DNA of 49,434 nucleotides from the NCBI GenBank assembly GCA_029561105.1, contig JAKQJQ010000143.1:1-49434 (forward strand), written 5' to 3'. Shown in pieces: positions 17,415 through 25,925 of this stretch. The notes beneath the pieces are model-generated. The model ran no database searches. It was not told where the DNA came from and worked only from the letters and a program-made list of their open reading frames with translations. The DNA comes from Bacteroidota bacterium. GTDB lineage: Bacteria > Bacteroidota > Bacteroidia > Flavobacteriales > Flavobacteriaceae. Numbering within the stretch: the stretch's first letter is position 1; each line of letters starts with the position of its first letter. The translations under genes were made by a program, and so were the position numbers.

Positions 17415-18830
17415 ATGAAATATCGCCAGTACGCCATAGTAGATATCGAGACCACAGGCGGGAATGCCAGTGGCAGCCGCATTACCGAGATTGCCATTGT
17501 GATCCACGACGGAACCCGCGTAACCGAACGCTTTGAAACCCTCGTGAATCCCGAAAAGGAAATCCCTCTGCCAATTTTTGCGCTTACCGGGATCAATAAC
17601 GAAATGGTTCGGGACGCACCTATTTTTGATGACATCGCCGAGAAAGTTGTGCAACTGCTCACCGACCGCGTTTTTGTGGCACACAATGTCAATTTCGATT
17701 ATTCGTTTGTGCGGCACCAGCTCGAGGCCAGCGGTTTGAAATGGACCGCAAAGAAACTGTGCACGGTTCGTGCCGCGAGAAAAATCAGGCCGGGATTGGT
17801 GTCGTATAGTTTGGGAAACCTTTGCCGATCTTTGGATATTCCGCTGCAGAACAGGCACCGCGCTGGTGGCGATGCTGATGCCACGGCGATTTTATTCTCG
17901 AAATTACTCGAATGGGACCAAACTGGGGAAATCGAAAAGATGATTAAAAAAACAGCACAAGACCAACGCTTACCACCCAATTTGCCACCTGAGGATTTTG
18001 TGCAATTGCCCGAAAAGCCAGGTGTTTACTATTTTTACAACCAAGCCCGTAAAGTCATTTATGTAGGCAAGGCGGTCAATCTCAAGAAGCGGGTGGCTTC
18101 GCATTTTTCGGGTCATAGTATACAGCCGCAACGTCAGCATTTCCTGCGCGACATCCACGGGATTTCTTTTGAAGTCTGCGCCACCGAACTCATGGCGCTG
18201 CTTTTAGAATGTACAGAAATCAAAAAGCTGTGGCCTGCCTACAACCGTGCGTTGAAACGTTTCGATGCCAAGTTCGGGCTTTACCAATATGAGGCGCGTA
18301 ATGGGTATAGGTACCTCGCTATCGGTAAACTGGCGCGGTTTCAGGGTTGCATCGAGGAGTTCGGAAGCCAGTATGAAGCGATTCAACTGCTGCAAAACCT
18401 AAGCAATTCGTTTGGTATAGATCCCAGGTTCTGCGTGTATGGTTTGCCGCCTGAAGGAACGGTTTTTAAAAGAGAAGATCCGCAATCGCTACCGGATATT
18501 GAGCAGCACAACAGCGCAGTTGCCACCGCCATCGCCTCACTTTCAGAAAATCGCAAGAGTTTCGCGATACTCGACAAAGGCCGATCCGAAGACGAACGCA
18601 GTTGCATCTGGATAGAGAAAGGCCATTTTTATGGTATGGGTTACTTCGCAGCCGATGTGGGTTTCGAGGAAATTTCGGCGGTAAAGGAATGTGTCACGCC
18701 TTACAAAAGCAATACATACCTAAGACGATTGGTTTTCTCGCATGCAACCAAATACCCGCGCAAAGTGTTTTATGAACAACAACAGCAAAAAGAATCCCTT
18801 AAACAAAACGAATCAAATGATATTTACTGA
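17415..18830 (+). CDS. DnaQ-like 3'-5' exonuclease fused to a GIY-YIG nuclease domain
   Basis: 471 residues. Residues 1-165 are a DEDDh exonuclease: DIETTGG (Exo I), HNVNFDYSF (Exo II) and HRAGGDADAT (Exo III). Residues 195-275 are a UvrC-like GIY-YIG domain: PGVYYFYNQARKVIYVGKAVNLKKRVASHF, with the catalytic Arg and a later Glu in LLECTEIKKLWPAYN. The rest (about 290-460) resembles the C-terminal part found in Cho-like/epsilon fusions. Such proteins are proofreading or nucleotide-excision nucleases. It begins 50 bases after dnaE2 and overlaps the DUF1810 gene by 14 bases, extending the damage cassette. Its position suggests a proofreading or excision partner for DnaE2, which is inference. 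Confidence 0.9.
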   Translation: MKYRQYAIVDIETTGGNASGSRITEIAIVIHDGTRVTERFETLVNPEKEIPLPIFALTGINNEMVRDAPIFDDIAEKVVQLLTDRVFVAHNVNFDYSFVRHQLEASGLKWTAKKLCTVRAARKIRPGLVSYSLGNLCRSLDIPLQNRHRAGGDADATAILFSKLLEWDQTGEIEKMIKKTAQDQRLPPNLPPEDFVQLPEKPGVYYFYNQARKVIYVGKAVNLKKRVASHFSGHSIQPQRQHFLRDIHGISFEVCATELMALLLECTEIKKLWPAYNRALKRFDAKFGLYQYEARNGYRYLAIGKLARFQGCIEEFGSQYEAIQLLQNLSNSFGIDPRFCVYGLPPEGTVFKREDPQSLPDIEQHNSAVATAIASLSENRKSFAILDKGRSEDERSCIWIEKGHFYGMGYFAADVGFEEISAVKECVTPYKSNTYLRRLVFSHATKYPRKVFYEQQQQKESLKQNESNDIY

Positions 18831-19269
18831 TAGCATAGACTTTACGCGTTTTCTCGACGCGCAAAACCAATTGTACCTCAGGGCACTTTCTGAAATCAAA
18901 AGCGGCCGCAAGCAATCGCATTGGATGTGGTTCATTTTTCCGCAACTCAAAGGTTTGGGACATAGTGAAACGGCTAGTTTTTACGCACTCAAACGCATTG
19001 AAGATGCCGAACTTTATCTGGCGCATCCCGTTTTGGGTAAGCACCTGATTGAAATCTCTCAAGCACTGCTCGAATGGACGAGCGATGATGCGCACGCTAT
19101 TTTTAGTAGTCCCGACGACCTCAAGCTGCGTTCGAGCATGACGCTTTTTGCCAACACGCGCAATGCCGATGCGGTATTTGACAAAGTCATCGATAAATAC
19201 TTCAATGGATTGCACGACGAACGCACCTTACAGCTTTTAATCAAGGATAAATTGCATGACACTGTTTGA
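18817..19269 (+). CDS. DUF1810 domain protein
   Basis: 150 residues from the ATG at 18817, where the family N-terminus begins (FTRFLDAQNQLYLRALSEIKSG). Characteristic DUF1810 motifs are SHWMWFIFPQLKGLG, YALKRIEDAELYLAHPVLG and SSPDDLKLRSSMTLFA. The family is a small, often calpastatin-annotated domain that also occurs beside ADP-ribose and nucleotide-handling enzymes; function is not established. It overlaps the exonuclease gene by 14 bases and the AlkB-like gene by 14 bases, so it is an integral part of the repair operon. Confidence 0.9.
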   Translation: MIFTDSIDFTRFLDAQNQLYLRALSEIKSGRKQSHWMWFIFPQLKGLGHSETASFYALKRIEDAELYLAHPVLGKHLIEISQALLEWTSDDAHAIFSSPDDLKLRSSMTLFANTRNADAVFDKVIDKYFNGLHDERTLQLLIKDKLHDTV

Positions 19270-19876
19270 CCAAACCGAATTGTTCGCGCTGGGCAAACAG
19301 GGTAAAATGAGGTTCGAATTGCCCGATGCCGAAGTGGTATTGATCGACGGGTTTTTCAATAAATCAGCGTCCGACTATTATTACCAAACCCTGCTCGCCC
19401 AAACGCCGTGGCGCGAATACCAGATGCCCATGTATGACAAAGTGGTTACGGCACCCAGGATGATTGCCTGGTTTGAGGACGCCGTAGACCCCAAAAATCC
19501 AGTCGCGCCAGAACTGACTCTCGATCTAAAATCCATTCGCAATAGGGTAGAGGCCCAAACCCAACTCCGCTTCAACGCAGTATTGCTTAACCTTTACCGC
19601 AATGGTAAAGACGGTGTGTCCTGGCATAGTGACAAAACCGATAAGTCAGGTATCGACCCGGTGATTGCGTCGGTTACTTTTGGTGAGACGAGGCTGTTTA
19701 GGCTCCGGCACAAGACGCGAAAGGACATACCGGTAATTGAAATTCCGTTGCATCACGGCTCGTTCCTTTTGATGGCGGGCACGACCAATAGTTTTTGGGA
19801 ACACCAGGTGCCCAAGACCGCCAGGGATATCTTTCCGCGGATTAACCTCACGTTCAGGCAGGTCATCCGCCGATAA
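19256..19876 (+). CDS. alkB: AlkB-like 2-oxoglutarate/Fe(II) dioxygenase
   Basis: 206 residues, typical of the short AlkB homologs. The iron ligands are visible as His and Asp in SWHSDKT and the distal His in WEHQVPKT; the 2-oxoglutarate-binding R-x-N-x-T-x-R signature reads RINLTFR. NLYRNGKDGVSWHSD and IASVTFGETRLFRLRH are standard AlkB segments. The enzyme removes alkyl groups from DNA or RNA bases oxidatively. It is the last gene of the operon that starts with imuA and overlaps DUF1810 by 14 bases, so alkylation repair would be induced together with translesion synthesis. Confidence 0.92.
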   Translation: MTLFDQTELFALGKQGKMRFELPDAEVVLIDGFFNKSASDYYYQTLLAQTPWREYQMPMYDKVVTAPRMIAWFEDAVDPKNPVAPELTLDLKSIRNRVEAQTQLRFNAVLLNLYRNGKDGVSWHSDKTDKSGIDPVIASVTFGETRLFRLRHKTRKDIPVIEIPLHHGSFLLMAGTTNSFWEHQVPKTARDIFPRINLTFRQVIRR

Positions 19877-19923
19877 TTTTTGATGAGATTAGTATTGAAT
19901 TTTTGGTAAATAATTGTGTTTTG

Positions 19924-19958
19924 TTTGCCCCATCAAACCATGGGAAACCGTAATTTTG
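19924..19958 (+). promoter_or_regulatory. Housekeeping-type promoter of the alcohol dehydrogenase gene
   Basis: TTTG at 19924-19927 and TAATTTTG at 19951-19958 (full -7 consensus), 23 bases apart, 36 bases before the ATG. There is no TGA-N6-TCA box at the matching position, so this promoter is not part of the boxed set. Confidence 0.6.
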
Positions 19959-19994
19959 AAACTCACGAATAAAATAACCATCAAATAACATATT

Positions 19995-21062
19995 ATGGAA
20001 AACATCACTACCAAACAGGCCAAGGCGTTTGGGACTACTGCTCCCGATGCCGACTTGATACCCTTGGACATCCAGCGCAGGAACGTAACGCCCAAGGATG
20101 TCGAAATAGAAATATTGTATTGCGGCGTCTGCCATTCTGATTTGCATACGGCGCGCAACGATTGGGGTTGGACTTCCTATCCGGTTGTTCCCGGCCACGA
20201 GATAGTGGGTCGGGTTACCAATGTAGGCAGTGATGTCACTAAATTCAAAGTAGGCGACCTGGCAGCGGTGGGTTGCCTTGTAGATTCTTGCCAGAGTTGC
20301 AGCAGTTGCGAGAAAGACCTCGAACAATATTGCCTCAACGGTTGGGTCGGGACATATGGTGGACACGACAAATACCTGGACAGCCCAACACATGGCGGGT
20401 ACTCTGAAAGCATCACCGTAACCGAAGGCTTCGTACTTAAAGTTCCCGAAAATCTTGATTTGGCCGCCGTGGCACCATTGCTCTGCGCCGGGATTACCAC
20501 CTGGTCGCCACTGAGGCACTGGAACGTTGGTAAAGGCAGCAAAGTGGCAGTCGTTGGTCTTGGCGGTTTGGGGCACATGGCCATCAAACTGGCCAAAGGA
20601 CTTGGTGCATCGGTCACTTTGTTTTCGCGTACGCCAGGAAAAATTGCCGAAGCGAAAGCCCTGGGTGCCGACGAGGTCATCATTTCTACAGACGCTGCGC
20701 AGATGGAATCGGTTCAGGGAAAATTCGATTTCATTCTTGACACCGTACCGTATGTGCATGATGTGAACCCGTACGTCATGTCACTCGGAATCGACGGTAC
20801 TTTGGTACTTGTGGGTTATTTGGGCGGGCTCGAACCCATTCTCAACACCGTACCGATGATCCTGGGCCGTAAAAAAGTAGCGGGATCGCTCATTGGCGGA
20901 ATCAAGGAAACCCAGGAAATGCTTGATTTCTGTGGTGAGCACAACATCGTCTCAGAAATTGAAATCATCAGCATGCAGCAAATCAACAACGCTTTCGAGC
21001 GACTCTTGAAAGCCGATGTCAAGTATCGTTTTGTGATTGACATGGCGTCATTGAAAGGCTAG
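19995..21062 (+). CDS. Zinc-dependent NAD(P) alcohol dehydrogenase (YahK/cinnamyl-alcohol-dehydrogenase type)
   Basis: 355 residues. Catalytic zinc ligands are in CGVCHSDLHTARND and the GHEIVGRV motif; the structural zinc loop is visible as four Cys in DSCQSCSSCEKDLEQYC. The Rossmann motif is VVGLGGLGHMAIKLAKGLGA. This is the YahK/CAD-like branch, aldehyde reductases that usually prefer NADPH. It is monocistronic with its own TAATTTTG promoter and ends at a clear terminator. The substrate is not assigned. Confidence 0.93.
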   Translation: MENITTKQAKAFGTTAPDADLIPLDIQRRNVTPKDVEIEILYCGVCHSDLHTARNDWGWTSYPVVPGHEIVGRVTNVGSDVTKFKVGDLAAVGCLVDSCQSCSSCEKDLEQYCLNGWVGTYGGHDKYLDSPTHGGYSESITVTEGFVLKVPENLDLAAVAPLLCAGITTWSPLRHWNVGKGSKVAVVGLGGLGHMAIKLAKGLGASVTLFSRTPGKIAEAKALGADEVIISTDAAQMESVQGKFDFILDTVPYVHDVNPYVMSLGIDGTLVLVGYLGGLEPILNTVPMILGRKKVAGSLIGGIKETQEMLDFCGEHNIVSEIEIISMQQINNAFERLLKADVKYRFVIDMASLKG

Positions 21063-21085
21063 TTCGCCAAATCATGAAAATTAAG

Positions 21086-21118
21086 AAAAGGGTGAATCGG
21101 AATGATTTGCCCTTTTTT
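21086..21118 (+). terminator. Rho-independent terminator after the alcohol dehydrogenase gene
   Basis: AAAAGGG (21086-21092) pairs with CCCTTTT (21110-21116); the stem is extended inward through two wobble pairs to GAATC/GATTT. A T run follows. It lies 23 bases after the stop codon. Confidence 0.82.
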
Positions 21119-21194
21119 GATTTGTAATCTTAGGATTGCCTCAATATTTACCAAAGCGGGTGGCTACAATAAAACTTTTATTATTTTTACGCTC

Positions 21195-21518
21195 GTGAAA
21201 CCAGCCAGCATCATATTGTCTTTTATCCTGATGGTACTCTCTTGCCTGCCTTGCGCCGATGCGGCCAATGACAGCGAACATTCACAGTCCACCGTGCAAA
21301 ACCACCACCATGAGACAAACGATGAGCACAGCGACCTGTGTTCGCCTTTTTGTATCTGCAATTGCTGTGGCGCGCAAATCCTAAATTTTACACCGGTCCT
21401 TTCTTTTGTCATCGAACCGATTCCGGCCATATTTTCTCCAAAGCCCGAAATCGGGTACAAATCACACTTGGCTTCTATGTTTTCGGGAAGCATTTGGCAA
21501 CCGCCTCGGATCGTATAA
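21195..21518 (+). CDS. DUF6660-like small exported Cys/His-rich protein
   Basis: About 107 residues from a GTG at 21195, where a signal peptide begins (VKPASIILSFILMVLSCLPCADA). The mature region has HHHETNDEHSD followed by CSPFCICNCCG, a His/Cys pattern that suits metal binding. I recall this layout as DUF6660, small proteins found immediately before CusA/CzcA genes in Bacteroidetes. The gene lies 93 bases before the pump gene. The GTG start is chosen because the signal peptide begins there; TATTTTTA at 21182-21189 could be a -7 element giving a nearly leaderless mRNA. A periplasmic metal-handling role is inferred. Confidence 0.72.
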   Translation: MKPASIILSFILMVLSCLPCADAANDSEHSQSTVQNHHHETNDEHSDLCSPFCICNCCGAQILNFTPVLSFVIEPIPAIFSPKPEIGYKSHLASMFSGSIWQPPRIV

Positions 21519-21611
21519 TGTTGCCCGGATCGTTCCGGGTTGAAATCACGTGTCTTTAACACAACCAAAAGCCATATAGGCCTTTGATTTTCAATCATTA
21601 TACCCTTTCAG

Positions 21612-24600
21612 ATGTTAGATAAAATTATGCAGTTCAGTATAAAGAACAAGTTCATTATACTGTTGCTTACCCTGGTTCTTGTGGCTTGGGGAAGCTATTC
21701 CTTAAAGAAATTGCCACTCGATGCGCTGCCCGATGTAACCAACAACCAAGTACAGGTTATCACGACAGCACCCACGCTTGCGAGCCAGGAAGTCGAGCAA
21801 TTGATCACCTATCCCGTAGAACAGTCGGTCAAAACCATCCCAAAGGTAGTTGAAATGCGCAGTATTTCGCGTTTTGGGCTTTCGGTCGTGACCGTTGTAT
21901 TTGAGGAGTCGGTTGATATTTATTGGGCGCGCGAACAAGTGTTTCAACGCTTAAAGCAAGCCGAGAACAATATTCCCGACTACGCCGGTGCTCCAGAGCT
22001 GGCACCAATCACCACCGGTCTTGGCGAAATTTACCAATACGATGTCTATGCGCAAAAGGGCTACGAGGAAGAGTACGATGCCACCCAACTCCGTACCATC
22101 CAGGATTGGATCATCATCCCGCAATTGCAAGGCATACAAGGTGTGGCCGAAGTAAGCACTTGGGGCGGTTACCAAAAGCAATATGAAATATCGGTCAACC
22201 CAAACCGCATGAACAGTTCGGGCGTGACGATTACTGAGATATTTGAGGCGCTCGAAAAAAACAACCAGAATACCGGCGGCGCATATATCGAGAAAGACCA
22301 ATATGCCTATTTCATCCGCGGTGTTGGGATGGCGAGCGGCATCACCGACCTGGAAAATATCGTCGTGAAAAACAGGAATGGTTCACCGGTATTGGTGCGC
22401 GACGTGGCTACGGTACGCAAAGGTACCGCAATCCGCTATGGCGCGACCACCAAAGATGGCAAAGGTGAGATTGTTGGCGGCTTGGCCCTGATGCTCAAAG
22501 GCGAGAATTCGAGCGCGGTAGTTGAACGGGTAAAGCAAAAAATGGTGCAAATCAACAAGACGTTGCCCCAGGGCGTGGTAGCCGAAGCCTTTATAGACCG
22601 CAGCAAACTAGTAGACAACGCCGTAGGAACCGTGACCAAAAACCTCATAGAAGGCGCACTCATCGTGATTTTGGTGCTGATCTTGTTTTTGGGGAACCTG
22701 CGTGCGGGATTGATCGTCGCTTCGGTGATTCCGTTGGCGATGCTTTTTGCGGTGATCCTGATGAACCTTTTTGGTGTCAGCGGTAACCTGATGAGCTTGG
22801 GCGCGATTGACTTTGGGATTATCGTGGATGGTGCTGTAATCATCGTCGAGGCTACGATGCACCATCTGTTCAGGCTCAAGCGCAGCACCAATCTCACCCA
22901 AGAAGAGATGGATGCCGAGGTGTACCGATCGGCATCTAAAATCCGCAACAGCGCGGCATTTGGTGAAATGATTATTTTGATTGTATACCTCCCAATCCTT
23001 GCACTTGTGGGCACCGAAGGAAAAATGTTCAGGCCTATGGCGCTTACCGTTGGGTTTGCCGTGATCGGCGCCTTCTTGCTGTCACTGACTTACGTCCCTA
23101 TGATGAGCGCATTGTTCCTTTCTAAGAAGACGCAGCACCAAACCAATTTCAGCGACCGGATGATGGCTTGGTTTGAGAAAATCTACACTCCGTTTTTACA
23201 GAAAGCACTACAATTCAAGCGACTCGTTTTGTCTATCGCACTCGGTTTGTTTTTGGCGGCCTTATTGGTATTCAACCAAATGGGAGGTGAGTTTATCCCG
23301 ACGATAGAAGAGGGCGATTTGGCGATCAATGCCACGATCATGACCGGGAGTTCGCTATCACAGATGGTGGCAACCGCTACCGAATACGAGAAAATGCTCA
23401 AAGCAAAGTTCCCCGAAATCAAAACCATCGTCACCAAAATGGGCAGCGGCGAAATCCCCACAGACCCGATGCCTATTGAAAGCGGCGATTTGATCATCGT
23501 ACTCAAGGACAAATCAGAATGGACGAGCGCCGACAATTGGGAAGACCTTGCCAACCTCATGAAAGCTGAAATGCAGAAAATACCAGGCGCGGCTGTAGAG
23601 ATTTCGCAACCCATCCAAATGCGTTTCAATGAACTTATGACCGGAAGCCGCAGCGACATCGCCATCAAGATTTTTGGCGATGACCTCGAAGTGCTCGACA
23701 ATAAAGCCAAGGAAATGATTCTCAAAATCGGGAAAATTGACGGAATTGGAGACCTCAAGGCCGACAAGGTTACGGGTTTGCCGCAAATCACCGTCAAGTA
23801 TGACTATGCCAAAATAGCGCTTTACGGACTCAACATCGCCGACATCAACCACATTATACGCGCCTCGTTTGCGGGGCAAAGCGCAGGCAAAATCTATGAA
23901 GAAAGCAGACGCTTTGATGTGGTGGTGCGTTTAGAGAAAGACAGCCGCTCGGGTCTCGACGACGTGAGCAACCTGTTCATCCCGTTGCCCAACGGCCAGC
24001 AGGTACCGCTTTCGCAGGTAGCCACGATAGCCTATGAGCAAGGCCCAGTACAGGTAAGCCGCGAGAATGGCAAGCGCCGCATTACCGTTGGGCTCAATGT
24101 GCGTGGGCGCGATGTAAAAAGCGTGGTGGGCGAAATACAGCAAAAGCTGGAATCGGGTTTTAATTTACCTGCCGGTTATTACGTGACCTATGGTGGGCAA
24201 TTTGAAAACCTGGTCGAAGCCAACAAACGTTTGTCTGTCGCTTTGCCTATTGCTTTGGGACTGATTTTGGTACTGCTTTATTTTACGTTCAATAGCGCCA
24301 GGCAAGCAGCTTTGATTTTCACGGCGATTCCATTGTCGGCTATTGGCGGTGTTTTTGCCTTGTGGCTACGAGGGATGCCATTTAGTATTTCGGCAGGGAT
24401 TGGATTTATTGCGCTTTTTGGAATCGCGGTACTCAATGGTATTGTGTTGCTGTCGTATTTCAATCAGCTCAAGGCCGAAGGTGTTGAGGATTCGTTGCAG
24501 CGCGTCATCACCGGAACCAAAGTCAGGCTGCGTCCGGTGTTGATGACCGCAGCGGTGGCTTCATTGGGTTTTATGCCGATGGCTTTATCTACGAGTGGCG

Positions 24601-25922
24601 GCGCCGAAGTACAAAAACCGTTGGCTACCGTAGTCATCGGCGGACTCATTACGGCCACGCTACTCACACTGGTGGTGCTCCCGATTTTGTACTTGTTGTC
24701 AGAAAAAACAACCCAATTGAAAAAGATGAATTTGAATAAAACGTTGACGGTCTTCCTGCTCCTTGCCAGTGGATTGACTTTCGGACAGATCAAAACCGTG
24801 AGCTTGCAGCAAGCGATTGCCATCGCCAAACAAAACAGCACCGAACTCAAGATAGCCGATAAGGAAATCGAGAAGCAGACGCTGCTTAAAAAGACCGCAT
24901 TTGAGGCCGATCCGTTGCAGGTACAATATCAAGGCGGGCAATTCAACAGTGGCGATTACGACCATAATTTTTCGGTGCAGCAATATTTCCCGATCGGGTC
25001 GATGGCTGCCAACCGCAAGCTCCAGGAAGAACTGGCCAAGCTCGCCGCGAAGCGCAAGGCGATTTCTGAATACGAGGTCGAAAAAGCAGTTTCATTGGCT
25101 TATTACCAATACCTGTATGGTGTTTCACTGCGAAAGCTCAATAGCGAACTCGCCGAAATCTATACCCGATTTTTAAAAAACGCCGAACTGCGTTTTGAAA
25201 CCGGTGAAAGCGGCAAGATCGAGGTCATCAGCGCCAAAGCCAAGATGAAGGAAATTGAAACGCGTCAGGCCCAGCTCAATTACGAACTCGAGATTTACGC
25301 CAAACAATTGCAGTATTTCCTGCAGACGCAGGAAGCTATCGTGCCCGATGAAACGGTAGCGCTGCAATATGAAATGCCCACTACAGCCGACCAGTCAAAA
25401 GAAGACGGTCTTTTAGAAGGTTATTACGAGCAGCAAATTTCGGTCTACCAAAAGGAGGCAGCGACTTTTAGTGCGCGGCGTTTGCCCAAACTGGGATTGG
25501 GGTATTTTGCGCAGAGCATCGACACCCAATTCTACTATCAGGGATTTACGGCTGGCGTGCAGTTGCCGTTGTTTGGAGGCTCAAATACCGCGAGGGCCAA
25601 AGCGTCACGGCTCAGTGCAGACCAGATTAGGTTTGAATTCGAAAAAGAAAAAATGGCATTGACGTTGCGCAAATCCCAACTGCAAAACGAATATGAAAAA
25701 CAGAAAAAAGGACTTGCCTATTACCAGAACGAAGGTGCGCAATACGCCGAGCAGATCATAGCAAGCGCGCAGAAAAGTTATGCCAACGGCGACATGGGTT
25801 ACTGGACCTACATCGGTTTTTTAAACCAGGCCATCGACATCAAGAAACAACATGCAGAAACCCTGAACCAGTATAACCAGAGCGCCATCGGGCTGCAATT
25901 TCCATCCATTCCCAATAACTAA
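21612..25922 (+). CDS. czcA: CzcA/CusA heavy-metal RND transporter fused to a TolC-like outer-membrane channel
   Basis: 1436 residues, far longer than ordinary CzcA (about 1040). Residues 1-1038 are a complete heavy-metal RND pump: N-terminal helix, two periplasmic loops, and the HME signature DFGIIVDGAVIIVEA in transmembrane helix 4. Residues 1039-1436 are TolC-like; they begin MNLNKTLTVFLLLASGLTFGQ, which looks like a full signal peptide with a cleavage site, and continue with helical coiled-coil repeats (QQAIAIAKQNSTELK). The fusion is in one frame with no break. It is followed three bases later by the adaptor gene, giving a complete tripartite system. Ion specificity cannot be set; divalent cations or copper/silver are likely. 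Confidence 0.95.
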   Translation: MLDKIMQFSIKNKFIILLLTLVLVAWGSYSLKKLPLDALPDVTNNQVQVITTAPTLASQEVEQLITYPVEQSVKTIPKVVEMRSISRFGLSVVTVVFEESVDIYWAREQVFQRLKQAENNIPDYAGAPELAPITTGLGEIYQYDVYAQKGYEEEYDATQLRTIQDWIIIPQLQGIQGVAEVSTWGGYQKQYEISVNPNRMNSSGVTITEIFEALEKNNQNTGGAYIEKDQYAYFIRGVGMASGITDLENIVVKNRNGSPVLVRDVATVRKGTAIRYGATTKDGKGEIVGGLALMLKGENSSAVVERVKQKMVQINKTLPQGVVAEAFIDRSKLVDNAVGTVTKNLIEGALIVILVLILFLGNLRAGLIVASVIPLAMLFAVILMNLFGVSGNLMSLGAIDFGIIVDGAVIIVEATMHHLFRLKRSTNLTQEEMDAEVYRSASKIRNSAAFGEMIILIVYLPILALVGTEGKMFRPMALTVGFAVIGAFLLSLTYVPMMSALFLSKKTQHQTNFSDRMMAWFEKIYTPFLQKALQFKRLVLSIALGLFLAALLVFNQMGGEFIPTIEEGDLAINATIMTGSSLSQMVATATEYEKMLKAKFPEIKTIVTKMGSGEIPTDPMPIESGDLIIVLKDKSEWTSADNWEDLANLMKAEMQKIPGAAVEISQPIQMRFNELMTGSRSDIAIKIFGDDLEVLDNKAKEMILKIGKIDGIGDLKADKVTGLPQITVKYDYAKIALYGLNIADINHIIRASFAGQSAGKIYEESRRFDVVVRLEKDSRSGLDDVSNLFIPLPNGQQVPLSQVATIAYEQGPVQVSRENGKRRITVGLNVRGRDVKSVVGEIQQKLESGFNLPAGYYVTYGGQFENLVEANKRLSVALPIALGLILVLLYFTFNSARQAALIFTAIPLSAIGGVFALWLRGMPFSISAGIGFIALFGIAVLNGIVLLSYFNQLKAEGVEDSLQRVITGTKVRLRPVLMTAAVASLGFMPMALSTSGGAEVQKPLATVVIGGLITATLLTLVVLPILYLLSEKTTQLKKMNLNKTLTVFLLLASGLTFGQIKTVSLQQAIAIAKQNSTELKIADKEIEKQTLLKKTAFEADPLQVQYQGGQFNSGDYDHNFSVQQYFPIGSMAANRKLQEELAKLAAKRKAISEYEVEKAVSLAYYQYLYGVSLRKLNSELAEIYTRFLKNAELRFETGESGKIEVISAKAKMKEIETRQAQLNYELEIYAKQLQYFLQTQEAIVPDETVALQYEMPTTADQSKEDGLLEGYYEQQISVYQKEAATFSARRLPKLGLGYFAQSIDTQFYYQGFTAGVQLPLFGGSNTARAKASRLSADQIRFEFEKEKMALTLRKSQLQNEYEKQKKGLAYYQNEGAQYAEQIIASAQKSYANGDMGYWTYIGFLNQAIDIKKQHAETLNQYNQSAIGLQFPSIPNN

Positions 25923-25925
25923 GAC

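Noticed and set aside
21585-21597. TGATTTTCAATCA upstream of the CzcA-TolC gene
   Set aside because: The half-sites are separated by seven bases, not six, and no -7 element lies at the required distance.
24720-24730. Sequencing error or gene boundary between CzcA and TolC parts
   Set aside because: The frame is continuous with no stop, and similar CzcA-TolC fusions are known in Bacteroidetes, so a true fusion is the simpler reading.
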